Source: Mesorhizobium intechi
Lineage (GTDB): Bacteria; Pseudomonadota; Alphaproteobacteria; Rhizobiales; Rhizobiaceae
NCBI RefSeq assembly: GCF_002879535.1
Contig: NZ_PNOT02000156.1
Coordinates: forward strand, 1 to 49,182
DNA length: 49,182 bases
Reading direction: 5' to 3'
Below, one piece after another: positions 32,388 to 40,416 of this stretch. A model generated the notes under the pieces. The model made no database searches and was not told where the DNA came from. It worked only from the letters and a program-made list of their open reading frames with translations. Numbering within the stretch: the first letter of the stretch is position 1; each line of letters begins with the position of its first letter. The position numbers and the translations under genes are program-made.

Positions 32388-33677
32388 GTGATGAATCATT
32401 TGCAGGGTACCAGGTCCAAATGTCTGCGCTTTGACTTCACGTTTACCAGACGACGGCCGTCGATCGTCCTTCAGCGGATATCTGCCAGCGGGTGCAACGC
32501 CATGCTGCCGGTCGTGTCGTCAATCCTCATTCTGCTGTTGGCATCTCCGGCAAACAGCCAACCGATACCCGAAGCGTCCGCGACCACCGCAGCCAATGGC
32601 CGCTCGCCGGTCGCGGTTTCGGACCACACCGATATCGCCAAGGAACCGAGCCTGATGCAACCAAGCGCCGCCGGAATCGGGGGCGCGCAAACGCTGCCGG
32701 GCGAGGATGAGCAGGCATTGCGCCGCGAACTGGCCGCGGCACGGGCAGAATTGGCCAGGCAAGCGCAGGCCCTGAAAGCGCAGAAGCAGACAGACGAAGC
32801 GCTTACGCTCAATCTGGAGACGGCGCAGCGTGCCATCGAAGATTTCAGGGCGGAAGCCAGTCTCTGGGACAGCAAGAAAGCCGCGATGCCTGAAGCGCTT
32901 CCCTCCACGGACGCCTCCCGGGCTGCCGCGAAGCAGGCGCTGGATGAGGAGCGCCATAAGGTCGGGCTGCTGGAACAGGAACTCGCCACGGCCCGTCAGA
33001 CCATCGATGCGCTCACGACAGGCACAGATCTGTCTGCAGCGGAGCAGGCCAGGGCCGTGAAGGACCGGCAACAGGCCGACGACGCCGCGAAGCAAGCGCT
33101 GGATGAGGAGCGCCATAAGATCGGGCTGCTGGAACAGGAACTCGCCACGGCCCGTCAGACCATCGATGCGCTCGAGACACGCGCAAATCTGGCCGTCGCT
33201 GAGCATGCAAAGGCGGTAAAGGACCGACAACAGGCCGACGCCGTTTCAAACCAGGCTCGCAAAGGGCTCGAACTGGAACGTCAACGAGCAGATTCAGCCA
33301 TGCGCGACCTCGAGATTGCCCGTCGGGAAAGCGAGGCGTTGAAGCAGAGCTCCATGAATTTGAGCGCGGCGCTGGACCAGGAGCGTGAAAGAGCCAACGG
33401 CCTGGCCCGCAGCCTCAGTGCCGCGCGCGAGGAAATCGACAGCGCTGGGATCGACAGTATCAAGGAGAAACGTCGGACAGCGGCCGCGGCGCGCGCGCCC
33501 AAGGCAGGTGTTTCCAAGAGCGCGCTCGCGAGTGCGCTGTCGCGTCCGGACGCAGCCCGTAAACCGGGCTTGCCGAAAAAACGGAAGGTGAAGGGTCCAA
33601 GTTCAGCCCAACCTGTCATGCTGGCAACGATTTCTCTTCCCCCCGCATTGCTGCCAACCCGCCCACTCTCGCAGTGA
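32388..33677 (+). CDS. Secreted coiled-coil protein with internal duplication
   Basis: This is a 429-residue protein. A hydrophobic stretch near residues 38-57 (MLPVVSSILILLLASPANS) looks like a signal peptide preceded by about 37 extra residues. A start at the internal ATG at 32502 (MLPVVSS) would give a standard signal and is equally plausible. From about 105 to 345 the protein is a long heptad-rich coiled coil, including ALDEERHKVGLLEQELATARQTIDAL, repeated 53 residues later. The C-terminus is basic and proline-rich. It is probably periplasmic or envelope-attached. It is followed by the Gly-rich secreted protein at 33718 on the same strand. Confidence 0.7.
   Translation: MMNHLQGTRSKCLRFDFTFTRRRPSIVLQRISASGCNAMLPVVSSILILLLASPANSQPIPEASATTAANGRSPVAVSDHTDIAKEPSLMQPSAAGIGGAQTLPGEDEQALRRELAAARAELARQAQALKAQKQTDEALTLNLETAQRAIEDFRAEASLWDSKKAAMPEALPSTDASRAAAKQALDEERHKVGLLEQELATARQTIDALTTGTDLSAAEQARAVKDRQQADDAAKQALDEERHKIGLLEQELATARQTIDALETRANLAVAEHAKAVKDRQQADAVSNQARKGLELERQRADSAMRDLEIARRESEALKQSSMNLSAALDQERERANGLARSLSAAREEIDSAGIDSIKEKRRTAAAARAPKAGVSKSALASALSRPDAARKPGLPKKRKVKGPSSAQPVMLATISLPPALLPTRPLSQ
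32925..33173 (+). repeat. Two copies of a 159-bp unit in the coiled-coil gene
   Basis: Bases 32925-33014 recur at 33084-33173 with two differences over 90 bases. The repeat period is 159 bases (53 codons), so the reading frame is preserved. The near identity points to a recent duplication that lengthened the coiled coil. Confidence 0.85.
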
Positions 33678-33717
33678 AAGACAGGTGAGCCAAATGCATG
33701 GCGCAGGGAGGAAGACA

Positions 33718-34485
33718 GTGAAGAAATATCTCGCGGCCGCGTTGACGATCGGCATCGCAATCGGGCCTGCCTCGGCTCTTGACACAGGTTTAGGCGGCAC
33801 GGTTGGCGGTCTCGGGATCGGTGCTGGAGTGAGCGGCGGTTCGCAAGGCGTTTCCGTAGGGGTGGGCGCGAGCGTCGGTGGTGTCGGCGGAGCGAATGTC
33901 GGCGCTTCGGTCGGCACAGGCGGCGGATCAGTCAGCGCGGGCGTCAGTGCCGGCGGCAGCGTTGGCACCACAGGCGGAGGCCTCTCGGCGGATGTCGGCC
34001 CGGGCGCCGATCCGTCCGCCGGAAACGGGTCGGCGGCCGTTTCCGGTGGTTCGGCCGCCACGGCAGCCAGTGGTTCTTCCGCGACAGGCACCGGGTCTGC
34101 CGCGACGGCCGCTGCCAAGACCGCCACTGCCAAGACCGCCAGGCCATCGATCGTCCTGCCGCCCATCCTCAGGCCTTCCAAAGTTGGTCAGGGCGACCTC
34201 ACCAGGGGATATCCCTTTGCACCCCTGGAAGCCCTGAAAGCGAAGCCCGGCACGCCAGTCGCGGTAGTGCAAGCCTGCCAGGCGGCGATCCTGTCGGCGG
34301 CCAGGCCACTTGGCGCCGTCCGCGTCCGCGCGGTGAGCGCAGGTGCCTTGCGTCGACGTGGGGGTGCACTGACGGCGCCGATCCAGGTGCGAATAGACTA
34401 CGCCGGACGCGGTGGCATCGAAGTCCGGCAAGCGCAAGTCGGTTGCCGCCTCGATGTGGCGGGCAGGGTCATAGCGGCAATATAG
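33718..34485 (+). CDS. Glycine-rich secreted protein
   Basis: This is a 255-residue protein from the GTG at 33718, which follows GGGAGGA at the right distance and directly begins a signal peptide (KKYLAAALTIGIAIGPASA). ATG 33694 or GTG 33685 would add residues before it. After the signal come about 130 residues of Gly/Ser/Val/Ala repeats (GVGASVGGVGGANVGASVG), then a Thr/Ala linker, and a C-terminal domain of about 90 residues with a cysteine pair (VVQACQAA, VGCRLDV) and IQVRIDYAGRGGIEVRQAQ. Envelope or surface location is inferred. It lies 40 bases downstream of the coiled-coil gene and may share its transcript. Confidence 0.7.
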   Translation: MKKYLAAALTIGIAIGPASALDTGLGGTVGGLGIGAGVSGGSQGVSVGVGASVGGVGGANVGASVGTGGGSVSAGVSAGGSVGTTGGGLSADVGPGADPSAGNGSAAVSGGSAATAASGSSATGTGSAATAAAKTATAKTARPSIVLPPILRPSKVGQGDLTRGYPFAPLEALKAKPGTPVAVVQACQAAILSAARPLGAVRVRAVSAGALRRRGGALTAPIQVRIDYAGRGGIEVRQAQVGCRLDVAGRVIAAI

Positions 34486-34554
34486 AACGGTCCGCGACAG
34501 GGCACGCGCCGCTCCGCCCGCGTCGCCCGAGTTGGGTCGGCGCTGTAGCCCCCT

Positions 34555-36201
34555 TCAGCCCTGCCGCTTGTCCACCTCCGCCTTCCTCAGCAGGAACCGC
34601 TGGATCTTGCCGCTCGGCGTCTTCGGCAATTCGGCGACGAAATCGATCTCGCGCGGATAGGCGTGGGCCGAGAGCCGCTTGCGGACGTGTTGCGCCAGTT
34701 CCTCGGCCAACTCTGGGCTACCCCGGTAGGCGGGCGCCAGGATGACGAAGGCCTTGACGATCTCGGTGCGCCGCGGGTCGGGCACGCCGACCACCGCCGC
34801 CTCGTTGACCGCGGGATGTTCGATGAGCGCGCTTTCGACATCGAACGGGCCGATGCGGTAGCCCGACGAGGTGATGACATCGTCGGCGCGGCCGATGAAG
34901 GACACCGAGCCGTCCGGCTCATATTCCACCGTGTCGCCGGTGCGGTAATAGCCGCCCGCGATCGCCGGCGTCTCAGCCTGGTGGTAGCCGTCGAACCAGC
35001 GCAGCGGCGAGTTGGCGATGTCGACGGCTAGGATGCCGGGCTGGTTAGGGCCGAGCTCGTTGCCCGCCTCGTCCAGCACCGCCACGCGATAGCCCGGCAT
35101 GGCAAAGCCGGCCGAGCCCGCGCGCACAGAATGCGAAAGCCCATGGTGGTTGTTGACCATCATGCCGTTTTCGGTCTGGCCGTAATGGTCGTGGATGGGC
35201 GCGGCGAGATGGGCGTCGAACCAGCGGATCACTTCCGGGTTCAGCGGCTCGCCAGCGCTGCTCACCACGCGCAGCCGTCCCTTGATGCGGGCGGCGGCTT
35301 CAGGCCCTTCGGCGAGCAGCAGCCGGAAGGCGGTGGGCGAGCCGGCAAGGCTGGTGACGCCGAGCCGCTCGATGACGTCATAGGTGTTCCTGGCGTTAAA
35401 GGCGCCCTCGTTGAAGGTGGTGGCGATGCCGAGCAGCAGCGGGCCTGCGATGGCGTAATAGAGGCCATAGGCCCAGCCGGGATCGGCGATGTTCCAGAAG
35501 ACGTCGTCGGGGCGCAGCCCGATGGCGTCGCGCATGTAGACGCCGAAGGCCAGCAGCGCATCGAGCGGCACCGGCACGCCCTTGGGCGGGCCCGTCGTGC
35601 CTGATGTCGACATCATCATGAACAGGTCGTCGCCCTTGCGCATGACGGGTTCGCTGTCGGGGGAGGCAGAGGCAAGCGCGGCGCGGAAGTCGATGTCGCC
35701 TTGGGGCAAGGTATCGCCGGGGCGCAGGATGGTGGCGATCGGCGGGCAGTTTTCGATCTCGTCGAGCTTGCCGCGATTGGCCGGATTGGTCACCACCAGC
35801 TTGGCCCCGCTGTAGCCGAGGCGATGCTCGATCGCCTTCGGGCCGAAGGCGGTGAACAATGGCTGGTAGACGGCGCCGAGGCGCCAGGTGCCGAGGATCA
35901 GCGCTATGAGTTCGGAAATGCGCGGCAGCATGCCGGCGACGACATCGCCGGGCCTGACGCCTGCATCCTTGAGCAGGTTGGCGACGCGGCCCGACATGTC
36001 GGCGAGGTCGTCGAAGCTGAACAGCCGCAGTTCGCCGCCCGTGGAGATCGCGCGCAGCGCCAGGCGGTTTTCGCCGGTATGGCGGCCGCAGCATTCGACA
36101 TAGGCGTTGATGCCGGTCGCCGGGTCGCCGTCAAGCCTGGCGATTTCATCCTCGACGCGAAAGTCCGCAACGGCGTCCTCGTAGCGTGGCAAGCCGGTCA
36201 T
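34555..36201 (-). CDS. Acyl-CoA synthetase (AMP-forming)
   Basis: This 548-residue protein has the adenylate-forming enzyme layout. The P-loop-like motif is MSTSGTTGPPKGVPV (about residues 192-206). The adenylate-binding YGQTENGM lies in the middle. YRTGDTVEYEPDGSVSFIGRADDVI is followed by the hinge SSGYRIGPFDVESALIEHPAV and a C-terminal GKIQRFLLR containing the catalytic lysine. It is of the acetyl/medium-chain acyl-CoA ligase type. The start at ATG 36201 is preferred because the frame upstream to 36687 has no family match. The acid substrate is not predictable. Divergent from the serine hydrolase gene at 36377. Confidence 0.92.
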   Translation of the reverse strand: MTGLPRYEDAVADFRVEDEIARLDGDPATGINAYVECCGRHTGENRLALRAISTGGELRLFSFDDLADMSGRVANLLKDAGVRPGDVVAGMLPRISELIALILGTWRLGAVYQPLFTAFGPKAIEHRLGYSGAKLVVTNPANRGKLDEIENCPPIATILRPGDTLPQGDIDFRAALASASPDSEPVMRKGDDLFMMMSTSGTTGPPKGVPVPLDALLAFGVYMRDAIGLRPDDVFWNIADPGWAYGLYYAIAGPLLLGIATTFNEGAFNARNTYDVIERLGVTSLAGSPTAFRLLLAEGPEAAARIKGRLRVVSSAGEPLNPEVIRWFDAHLAAPIHDHYGQTENGMMVNNHHGLSHSVRAGSAGFAMPGYRVAVLDEAGNELGPNQPGILAVDIANSPLRWFDGYHQAETPAIAGGYYRTGDTVEYEPDGSVSFIGRADDVITSSGYRIGPFDVESALIEHPAVNEAAVVGVPDPRRTEIVKAFVILAPAYRGSPELAEELAQHVRKRLSAHAYPREIDFVAELPKTPSGKIQRFLLRKAEVDKRQG

Positions 36202-36376
36202 GTCGGTCCTCCCTGGCGGCGGCCCATCTCCCCATGGCGCGCCTTCATCTGTCAGATTGCCTGAAATCGCGGTGACGGTCGATTGCGACGAAGGTGGACC
36301 ATGGGGCGGCAGGCATTGGCCTCGTTTGCACCGGCCTGTATGGTAGCCAGGTGAATGCAGGAGAGGAGGCTCGATC

Positions 36377-37933
36377 GTGCCGCTGGAACGGAACCTCTGC
36401 CACTGGCCAATCTGGGTCTGCATCGCCGTACTGGCGCTTTGGCCGCGTGTTGCGTCGGCCGACACCATTACGCCGGAGCGCATCGCTGTCGCCCTGTCAA
36501 AGCTCGAAGTGCTTGCCCAAGGCGCCGTGGCGGACGGCGGGGTGCCCGGTCTCGCCATCGGCGTGGTGCATGACGATGAAGTGATCTTCCTGAAAGGTTT
36601 CGGCCACCGCGAGGCCGGCAAGCCCGAGGCGGTCGACGCCGACACGGTGTTCCAGATCGCCTCGCTCTCCAAGCCGGTCTCCGCCACCGTCGTGGCGGCG
36701 CTGGTCAGCGACGGGATCGTGTCCTGGGATTCGAAGATCGCCGACCTTGATCCGGCCTTCCGGTTGGCCGATCCCTATCCGACCAGCCAGCTTACCGTCC
36801 GCGACCTGTTTTCGCATCGCAGCGGACTGCCCGGCACCGCCGGAGACGACCTCGAGGACATAGGCTACGACCGCGCCGAGATCCTGCATCGCCTGCGGTT
36901 CGTGCCGCCATCGTCGAGCTTCCGTGCCGGCTACTCCTACAGCAATTTCGGTCTGACCGAGGGCGCCGTCGCGGCCGCAATACCGACAGGCAAGCCTTGG
37001 GAGGAGATCGCCGAGGAGAAGCTCTACCGTCCGCTTGGCATGGCCTCGACCAGTTCCCGTCATTCGGACTTCGTCAAGCACGCCGATCGTGCCGCGCTGC
37101 ACGTCAAGGTCGCCGGCGCCTGGGCCGCCAAGATAGAGCGCGATCCCGATGCGCAGGCGCCCGCGGGCGGCGTCAGTTCCACCGCGCGCGATCTCTCGCA
37201 ATGGGTGCGCCTCATCATCGGCGACGGGGTCTATGCCGGCAAGACGCTGATAGCCGCCGATGCGCTGGACCAGACGCACGTGCCGCTGATGGCGCGGGGC
37301 AAGAACCCCGTGTCCGGCGGCATGTCCTTCTATGGCCTCGGTTGGAATGTTGAATTCGGCCGGCATGGCCTGAGCTGGGGCCATGCCGGTGCCTTCAGCG
37401 TCGGCGCGCGCACGCTGGTGACGATCTTCCCGCGGGAGAAGCTGGGCATCGTCATCATCGCCAACGCCTTTCCGACAGGCGTGCCGGAGGGATTGTCCGA
37501 CAGTTTCGCCGACCTCGTCTTCGAGGGGGCGGTGCAGAAGAACTGGGTCAACGCATGGGACGACATCTACGCCGGAATGTTCGGCCCGGCGGTCGATGCG
37601 GCCAAGGCCACCTATGCCACGCCGCCGTCTCCGGCAAGGCCGGCCCGGCCGCCAGGTGCCTATGCGGGCCGCTACGCCAACGACTTCTTCGGCGATGCTG
37701 CCGTGGCCAGTGCGGGAGACGGCCTTGTGCTCAAGGTCGGCCCGGCCGGTGCGCGGTCCTATCCCCTGACGCATTTCGACGGCGACCTGTTCGTGGCCTT
37801 CCCGGACGCGGAGATGCCGGACAGGCCAACCGGCGTGAGCTTCGTCGTCGGCCCTGACGGCAAGGCGTCGGCCATAACCATAGGCTTCCTCGACGACAAT
37901 CATCTGGGCACGCTGCGGCGTGTGGCCGATTAG
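36377..37933 (+). CDS. Serine beta-lactamase-like hydrolase (class C/PBP fold), exported
   Basis: This is a 518-residue protein with signal peptide (WPIWVCIAVLALWPRVASA, cleavage near residue 28). SLSK (about residue 95-98) supplies the nucleophile serine and lysine, YSN (about 195-197) the second motif, and HAG near GLSWGHAGAF the third, as in class C beta-lactamases and esterase EstB. A C-terminal domain of about 90 residues (AGRYANDFFG ... AITIGFL) matches the DUF3471 type attached to many of these enzymes. Substrate may be a peptide, ester or beta-lactam, and I would not assume antibiotic resistance. It is followed by a decayed regulator gene. Confidence 0.88.
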   Translation: MPLERNLCHWPIWVCIAVLALWPRVASADTITPERIAVALSKLEVLAQGAVADGGVPGLAIGVVHDDEVIFLKGFGHREAGKPEAVDADTVFQIASLSKPVSATVVAALVSDGIVSWDSKIADLDPAFRLADPYPTSQLTVRDLFSHRSGLPGTAGDDLEDIGYDRAEILHRLRFVPPSSSFRAGYSYSNFGLTEGAVAAAIPTGKPWEEIAEEKLYRPLGMASTSSRHSDFVKHADRAALHVKVAGAWAAKIERDPDAQAPAGGVSSTARDLSQWVRLIIGDGVYAGKTLIAADALDQTHVPLMARGKNPVSGGMSFYGLGWNVEFGRHGLSWGHAGAFSVGARTLVTIFPREKLGIVIIANAFPTGVPEGLSDSFADLVFEGAVQKNWVNAWDDIYAGMFGPAVDAAKATYATPPSPARPARPPGAYAGRYANDFFGDAAVASAGDGLVLKVGPAGARSYPLTHFDGDLFVAFPDAEMPDRPTGVSFVVGPDGKASAITIGFLDDNHLGTLRRVAD

Positions 37934-38107
37934 CGGCCGACAGGGGCAGCGAGCGGCGCCGGGACGCAGATCTTGTGCCGCTGCTCCAGGGGGCGCTTGC
38001 CCGATGTCGGACGGTCGCAAGGATCGATGCGATGGTTCACTGCGTCGCGCCGCCGCAACACGATCGCGATGGGCGACAGTGCCAGCGCTGGAAGGACGCC
38101 ACCCGCC

Positions 38108-38349
38108 GTTCAAATCGCGAGGCTCAGAAGGGCTCTCTGTCCGGCTGACGACGGCGGGGAGTGGATCGCCACTGTCCCTCGCCTCGGCTACCGCTTCACC
38201 GGACTGTCCAGCCGATGGCGAGCGTATGACGCAGGCCCACACCACCGCCCGGCAAGCCGTCGATTGCGGTTCTGCCTTTTGCCAGGTTGGGCGGCGATCG
38301 GGACCGCCGCCGATCGGCAATCGGCCGGAGATTTTCCCCTAGGTATTGA
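38108..38349 (+). pseudogene. Relic of a CadC-like winged-helix/TPR regulator
   Basis: Frame 2 reads VQIARLRRAL then EWIATVPRLGYRFTG (38108-38203), the end of an OmpR-type winged helix. Some 48 bases later, in frame 1, comes GKPSIAVLPFARLGGD (38251-38298), the opening of the cyclase-like region of adenylate-cyclase/CadC-type regulators ('PSIAVLPFANLSGD' in intact proteins). The order and spacing are right for one protein, but a frameshift lies between and the TPR part is missing. No clear start is seen upstream. The 455-base interval 37934-38388 holds this relic and nothing else recognisable. Confidence 0.7.
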
Positions 38350-38388
38350 CGGCACACGGGGCTAGCATGGCGTCATTGGGGGGGTGCG

Positions 38389-39966
38389 ATGGCAGAAGTC
38401 TCGATACGCCGTGCGGACTTCATGATGGTCCTGGCCTATGCCTCGGACCTCGCCACAGGCCATTCCCGCGACTTCGCGCTGAAATCCTGCGTGCTTGCAA
38501 TGCGGATCGCCGAGCTTGCGGGCGTTTCCGATGAGGTTCGGCGCAACGCCTACCATCAGTCGATGCTGCGCTATGTCGGCTGCAATGCCGACACGGACCT
38601 TCTGTCGGCCACCTTCGGCGACGAAATCGCCCTGCGCCAGGATCTCGTCGGCCTCGACATGGGCAATCGTGCGGAGCTGGGCAGGGTCTTCGTACAGGCG
38701 TTCAAGCGGTTCTACTACGATCTCCAACCTGATGCGCAGGCCAGGGCGGTCGAGGCTGCGATGTCGCAGGCGCTCGCCGTGGCCCGCCCGGTGCTCACGG
38801 CGCATTGCGAGGTCGCGCAGCGGATCGGCGAGCGGCTTGGCCTGTCCGAAGAGATCCGCTGCAATCTCGGGCAGATCTACGAACGCTGGGACGGCAAGGG
38901 CCTGCCGCGCGGGCTGAGTGGCGAGGATGTCCTGCCCGCCGTGCGCCTGATCACATTGGCGCAGGATGCGATTGCGCTCAGCGATGCCGTAGGCATCGAC
39001 GGGATGGCCGAGACCGTCGCCAGCCGAGGCGATGGTCCGTACGAAGCGGGTCTGGCCCGGCTCGTCTCGGCCAATGCGGCGGTCCTGATGGAGGGCATCG
39101 GCGCGACGGTCGACCGCGAGACCATCCTGGCGCTCGAGCCGGATCCGCCGGTGACGCTGGATGAGGGGGCTTGCGATGAGGCGTTCCTGGCCATAGCCGA
39201 CATGATCGACATGCGCATGCCGTTTACGCAGGGCCATTCGAGGATGGTCTCGGAACTGGCCACGGGTGCGGGCAAACGGATCGGGCTGCCCGACCCTGAC
39301 GTGCGCGCGCTGCGCTGGTCGGGCTGCATCCACGACATTGGCGAACTGGTGGTGCCGGTGGCGACCTGGATGCGCAACGGTCCGCTGTCGGTGCGCGAAC
39401 GCGACGCGGCACAGCTGCACGCCTATTACGGCGAGCGGGCGCTGGCCTCGTTCGGTCGCGAGGGCGAGGCGATGGCCGCCCTCGTGCTTCGCCATCATGA
39501 GCGCCTCGACGGCTCCGGCTATCACCGCAAGGTCGGCGGCTCAGACCTTTCGCCGGCGGCAAGGATCCTGGCCGCTGCCGAAGCCTTCCAGACGTCGCGA
39601 GAGGAACGTCCGCACCGCAAGGCGCTGTCCAGCGAGGCGGCGGCCGCCCAGCTGCGCGCTGCCGTTCGTGACGGCTGCATCTGTCCGGACGCCGCAGAGG
39701 CCGTCTTGTCCTTCGCCGGGCAGCCATCGCGGCGGGCCGTGCCGCGCGCGCTGGCCGGAATGACGCCGCGCGAGATCGAGGTGTTGCGCCTGATCGCCGC
39801 GGGACTTACGGCCAAGGAAGTGGCGCGAAAGCTCGACATCTCGCCCAAGACCGCTGACCACCATATCCAGAGCGTCTATTCCAAGATCGGCGTGACCACC
39901 CGTGCCGCGGCCGCGCTCTACGCGGTCGAGCACGGCCTTGTCCGCCCAGGCGAGATGCAGGCATAG
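38389..39966 (+). CDS. HD-GYP-like phosphohydrolase fused to a LuxR-type HTH
   Basis: This is a 525-residue protein. The C-terminal HD-GYP-like domain shows the metal-binding CIHDIGE (His315, Asp316) and HHERLDGSGYH (about 367-379), where the third position of GYP is His. The N-terminal half carries a degenerate related segment YERWDGKGLPRGL (about 163-175), suggesting a tandem pair. A LuxR-type HTH follows (MTPREIEVLRLIAAGLTAKEVARKLDISPKTADHHIQSVYSKIG, about 460-503). HD-GYP domains generally cleave cyclic di-GMP, so this could be a nucleotide-responsive regulator, but activity is not proven. The first gene of a short plus-strand run ending at 41550. Confidence 0.85.
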   Translation: MAEVSIRRADFMMVLAYASDLATGHSRDFALKSCVLAMRIAELAGVSDEVRRNAYHQSMLRYVGCNADTDLLSATFGDEIALRQDLVGLDMGNRAELGRVFVQAFKRFYYDLQPDAQARAVEAAMSQALAVARPVLTAHCEVAQRIGERLGLSEEIRCNLGQIYERWDGKGLPRGLSGEDVLPAVRLITLAQDAIALSDAVGIDGMAETVASRGDGPYEAGLARLVSANAAVLMEGIGATVDRETILALEPDPPVTLDEGACDEAFLAIADMIDMRMPFTQGHSRMVSELATGAGKRIGLPDPDVRALRWSGCIHDIGELVVPVATWMRNGPLSVRERDAAQLHAYYGERALASFGREGEAMAALVLRHHERLDGSGYHRKVGGSDLSPAARILAAAEAFQTSREERPHRKALSSEAAAAQLRAAVRDGCICPDAAEAVLSFAGQPSRRAVPRALAGMTPREIEVLRLIAAGLTAKEVARKLDISPKTADHHIQSVYSKIGVTTRAAAALYAVEHGLVRPGEMQA

Positions 39967-40056
39967 GGAATCCACCCCATGCGCGCCCGATCCGGGGCGC
40001 GCATCCTGATCCTGTCGACGGTTCAATGGTGGCCGCGACCGACAGGAGGAAATCAG

Positions 40057-40329
40057 ATGCTGCTCGCAACGACCAAAGTGGCCGATATCGACCACTTCAT
40101 CCGTATCTTTTCGACCAAGGGCGCCGACAAGCGCCGGCTGCACGGCTCGAACGGCGCAACCGTCTTCCGCGACCCCAGCGAGCCCGACCGCGTCTGGGCG
40201 ATCTTCGACTGGGACGCCGAGGGCTGGAAGAATTTCGTGTCCGACCCGGAGGTGCCAGCGATCCTGCAGGAAGCCGGCCATGTCGGCAAGCCGCAGGCGG
40301 CACTGCTGCTCGGCCATTACGAGGCCTGA
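40057..40329 (+). CDS. Small protein with alpha/beta fold, unknown function
   Basis: This is a 90-residue protein from the ATG at 40057, which follows a near-perfect AGGAGG at about 8 bases. The sequence (MLLATTKVADIDHFIRIFSTKGADKRRLHGSNGATVFRDPSEPDRVWAIFDWDAEGWKNFVSDPEVPAIL) has the strand-helix-strand pattern of a dimeric ferredoxin-like barrel, such as antibiotic-biosynthesis monooxygenases or EthD-type proteins. A cofactor site is not visible. It lies between the HD-GYP/LuxR gene and the binding-fold gene on the same strand, with gaps of 90 and 87 bases, so co-expression is plausible. Confidence 0.7.
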   Translation: MLLATTKVADIDHFIRIFSTKGADKRRLHGSNGATVFRDPSEPDRVWAIFDWDAEGWKNFVSDPEVPAILQEAGHVGKPQAALLLGHYEA

Positions 40330-40416
40330 GTCCCGCGCCGAGCGCCGCCTGCCGCCGGCCGGCGGCGCGCGCCGACAATCGCCAGAGGACCAAACCCCAG
40401 ATTTGGAGAAATCAAA

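Noticed and set aside
36377..37933. Antibiotic resistance gene
   Set aside because: The class C beta-lactamase fold is shared with many esterases and peptidases, and the attached DUF3471 domain and length point away from a dedicated beta-lactamase.
36497..38320. 607-codon minus-strand frame opposite the serine hydrolase
   Set aside because: Shadow frame with no family residues. The plus-strand hydrolase has its active-site motifs.
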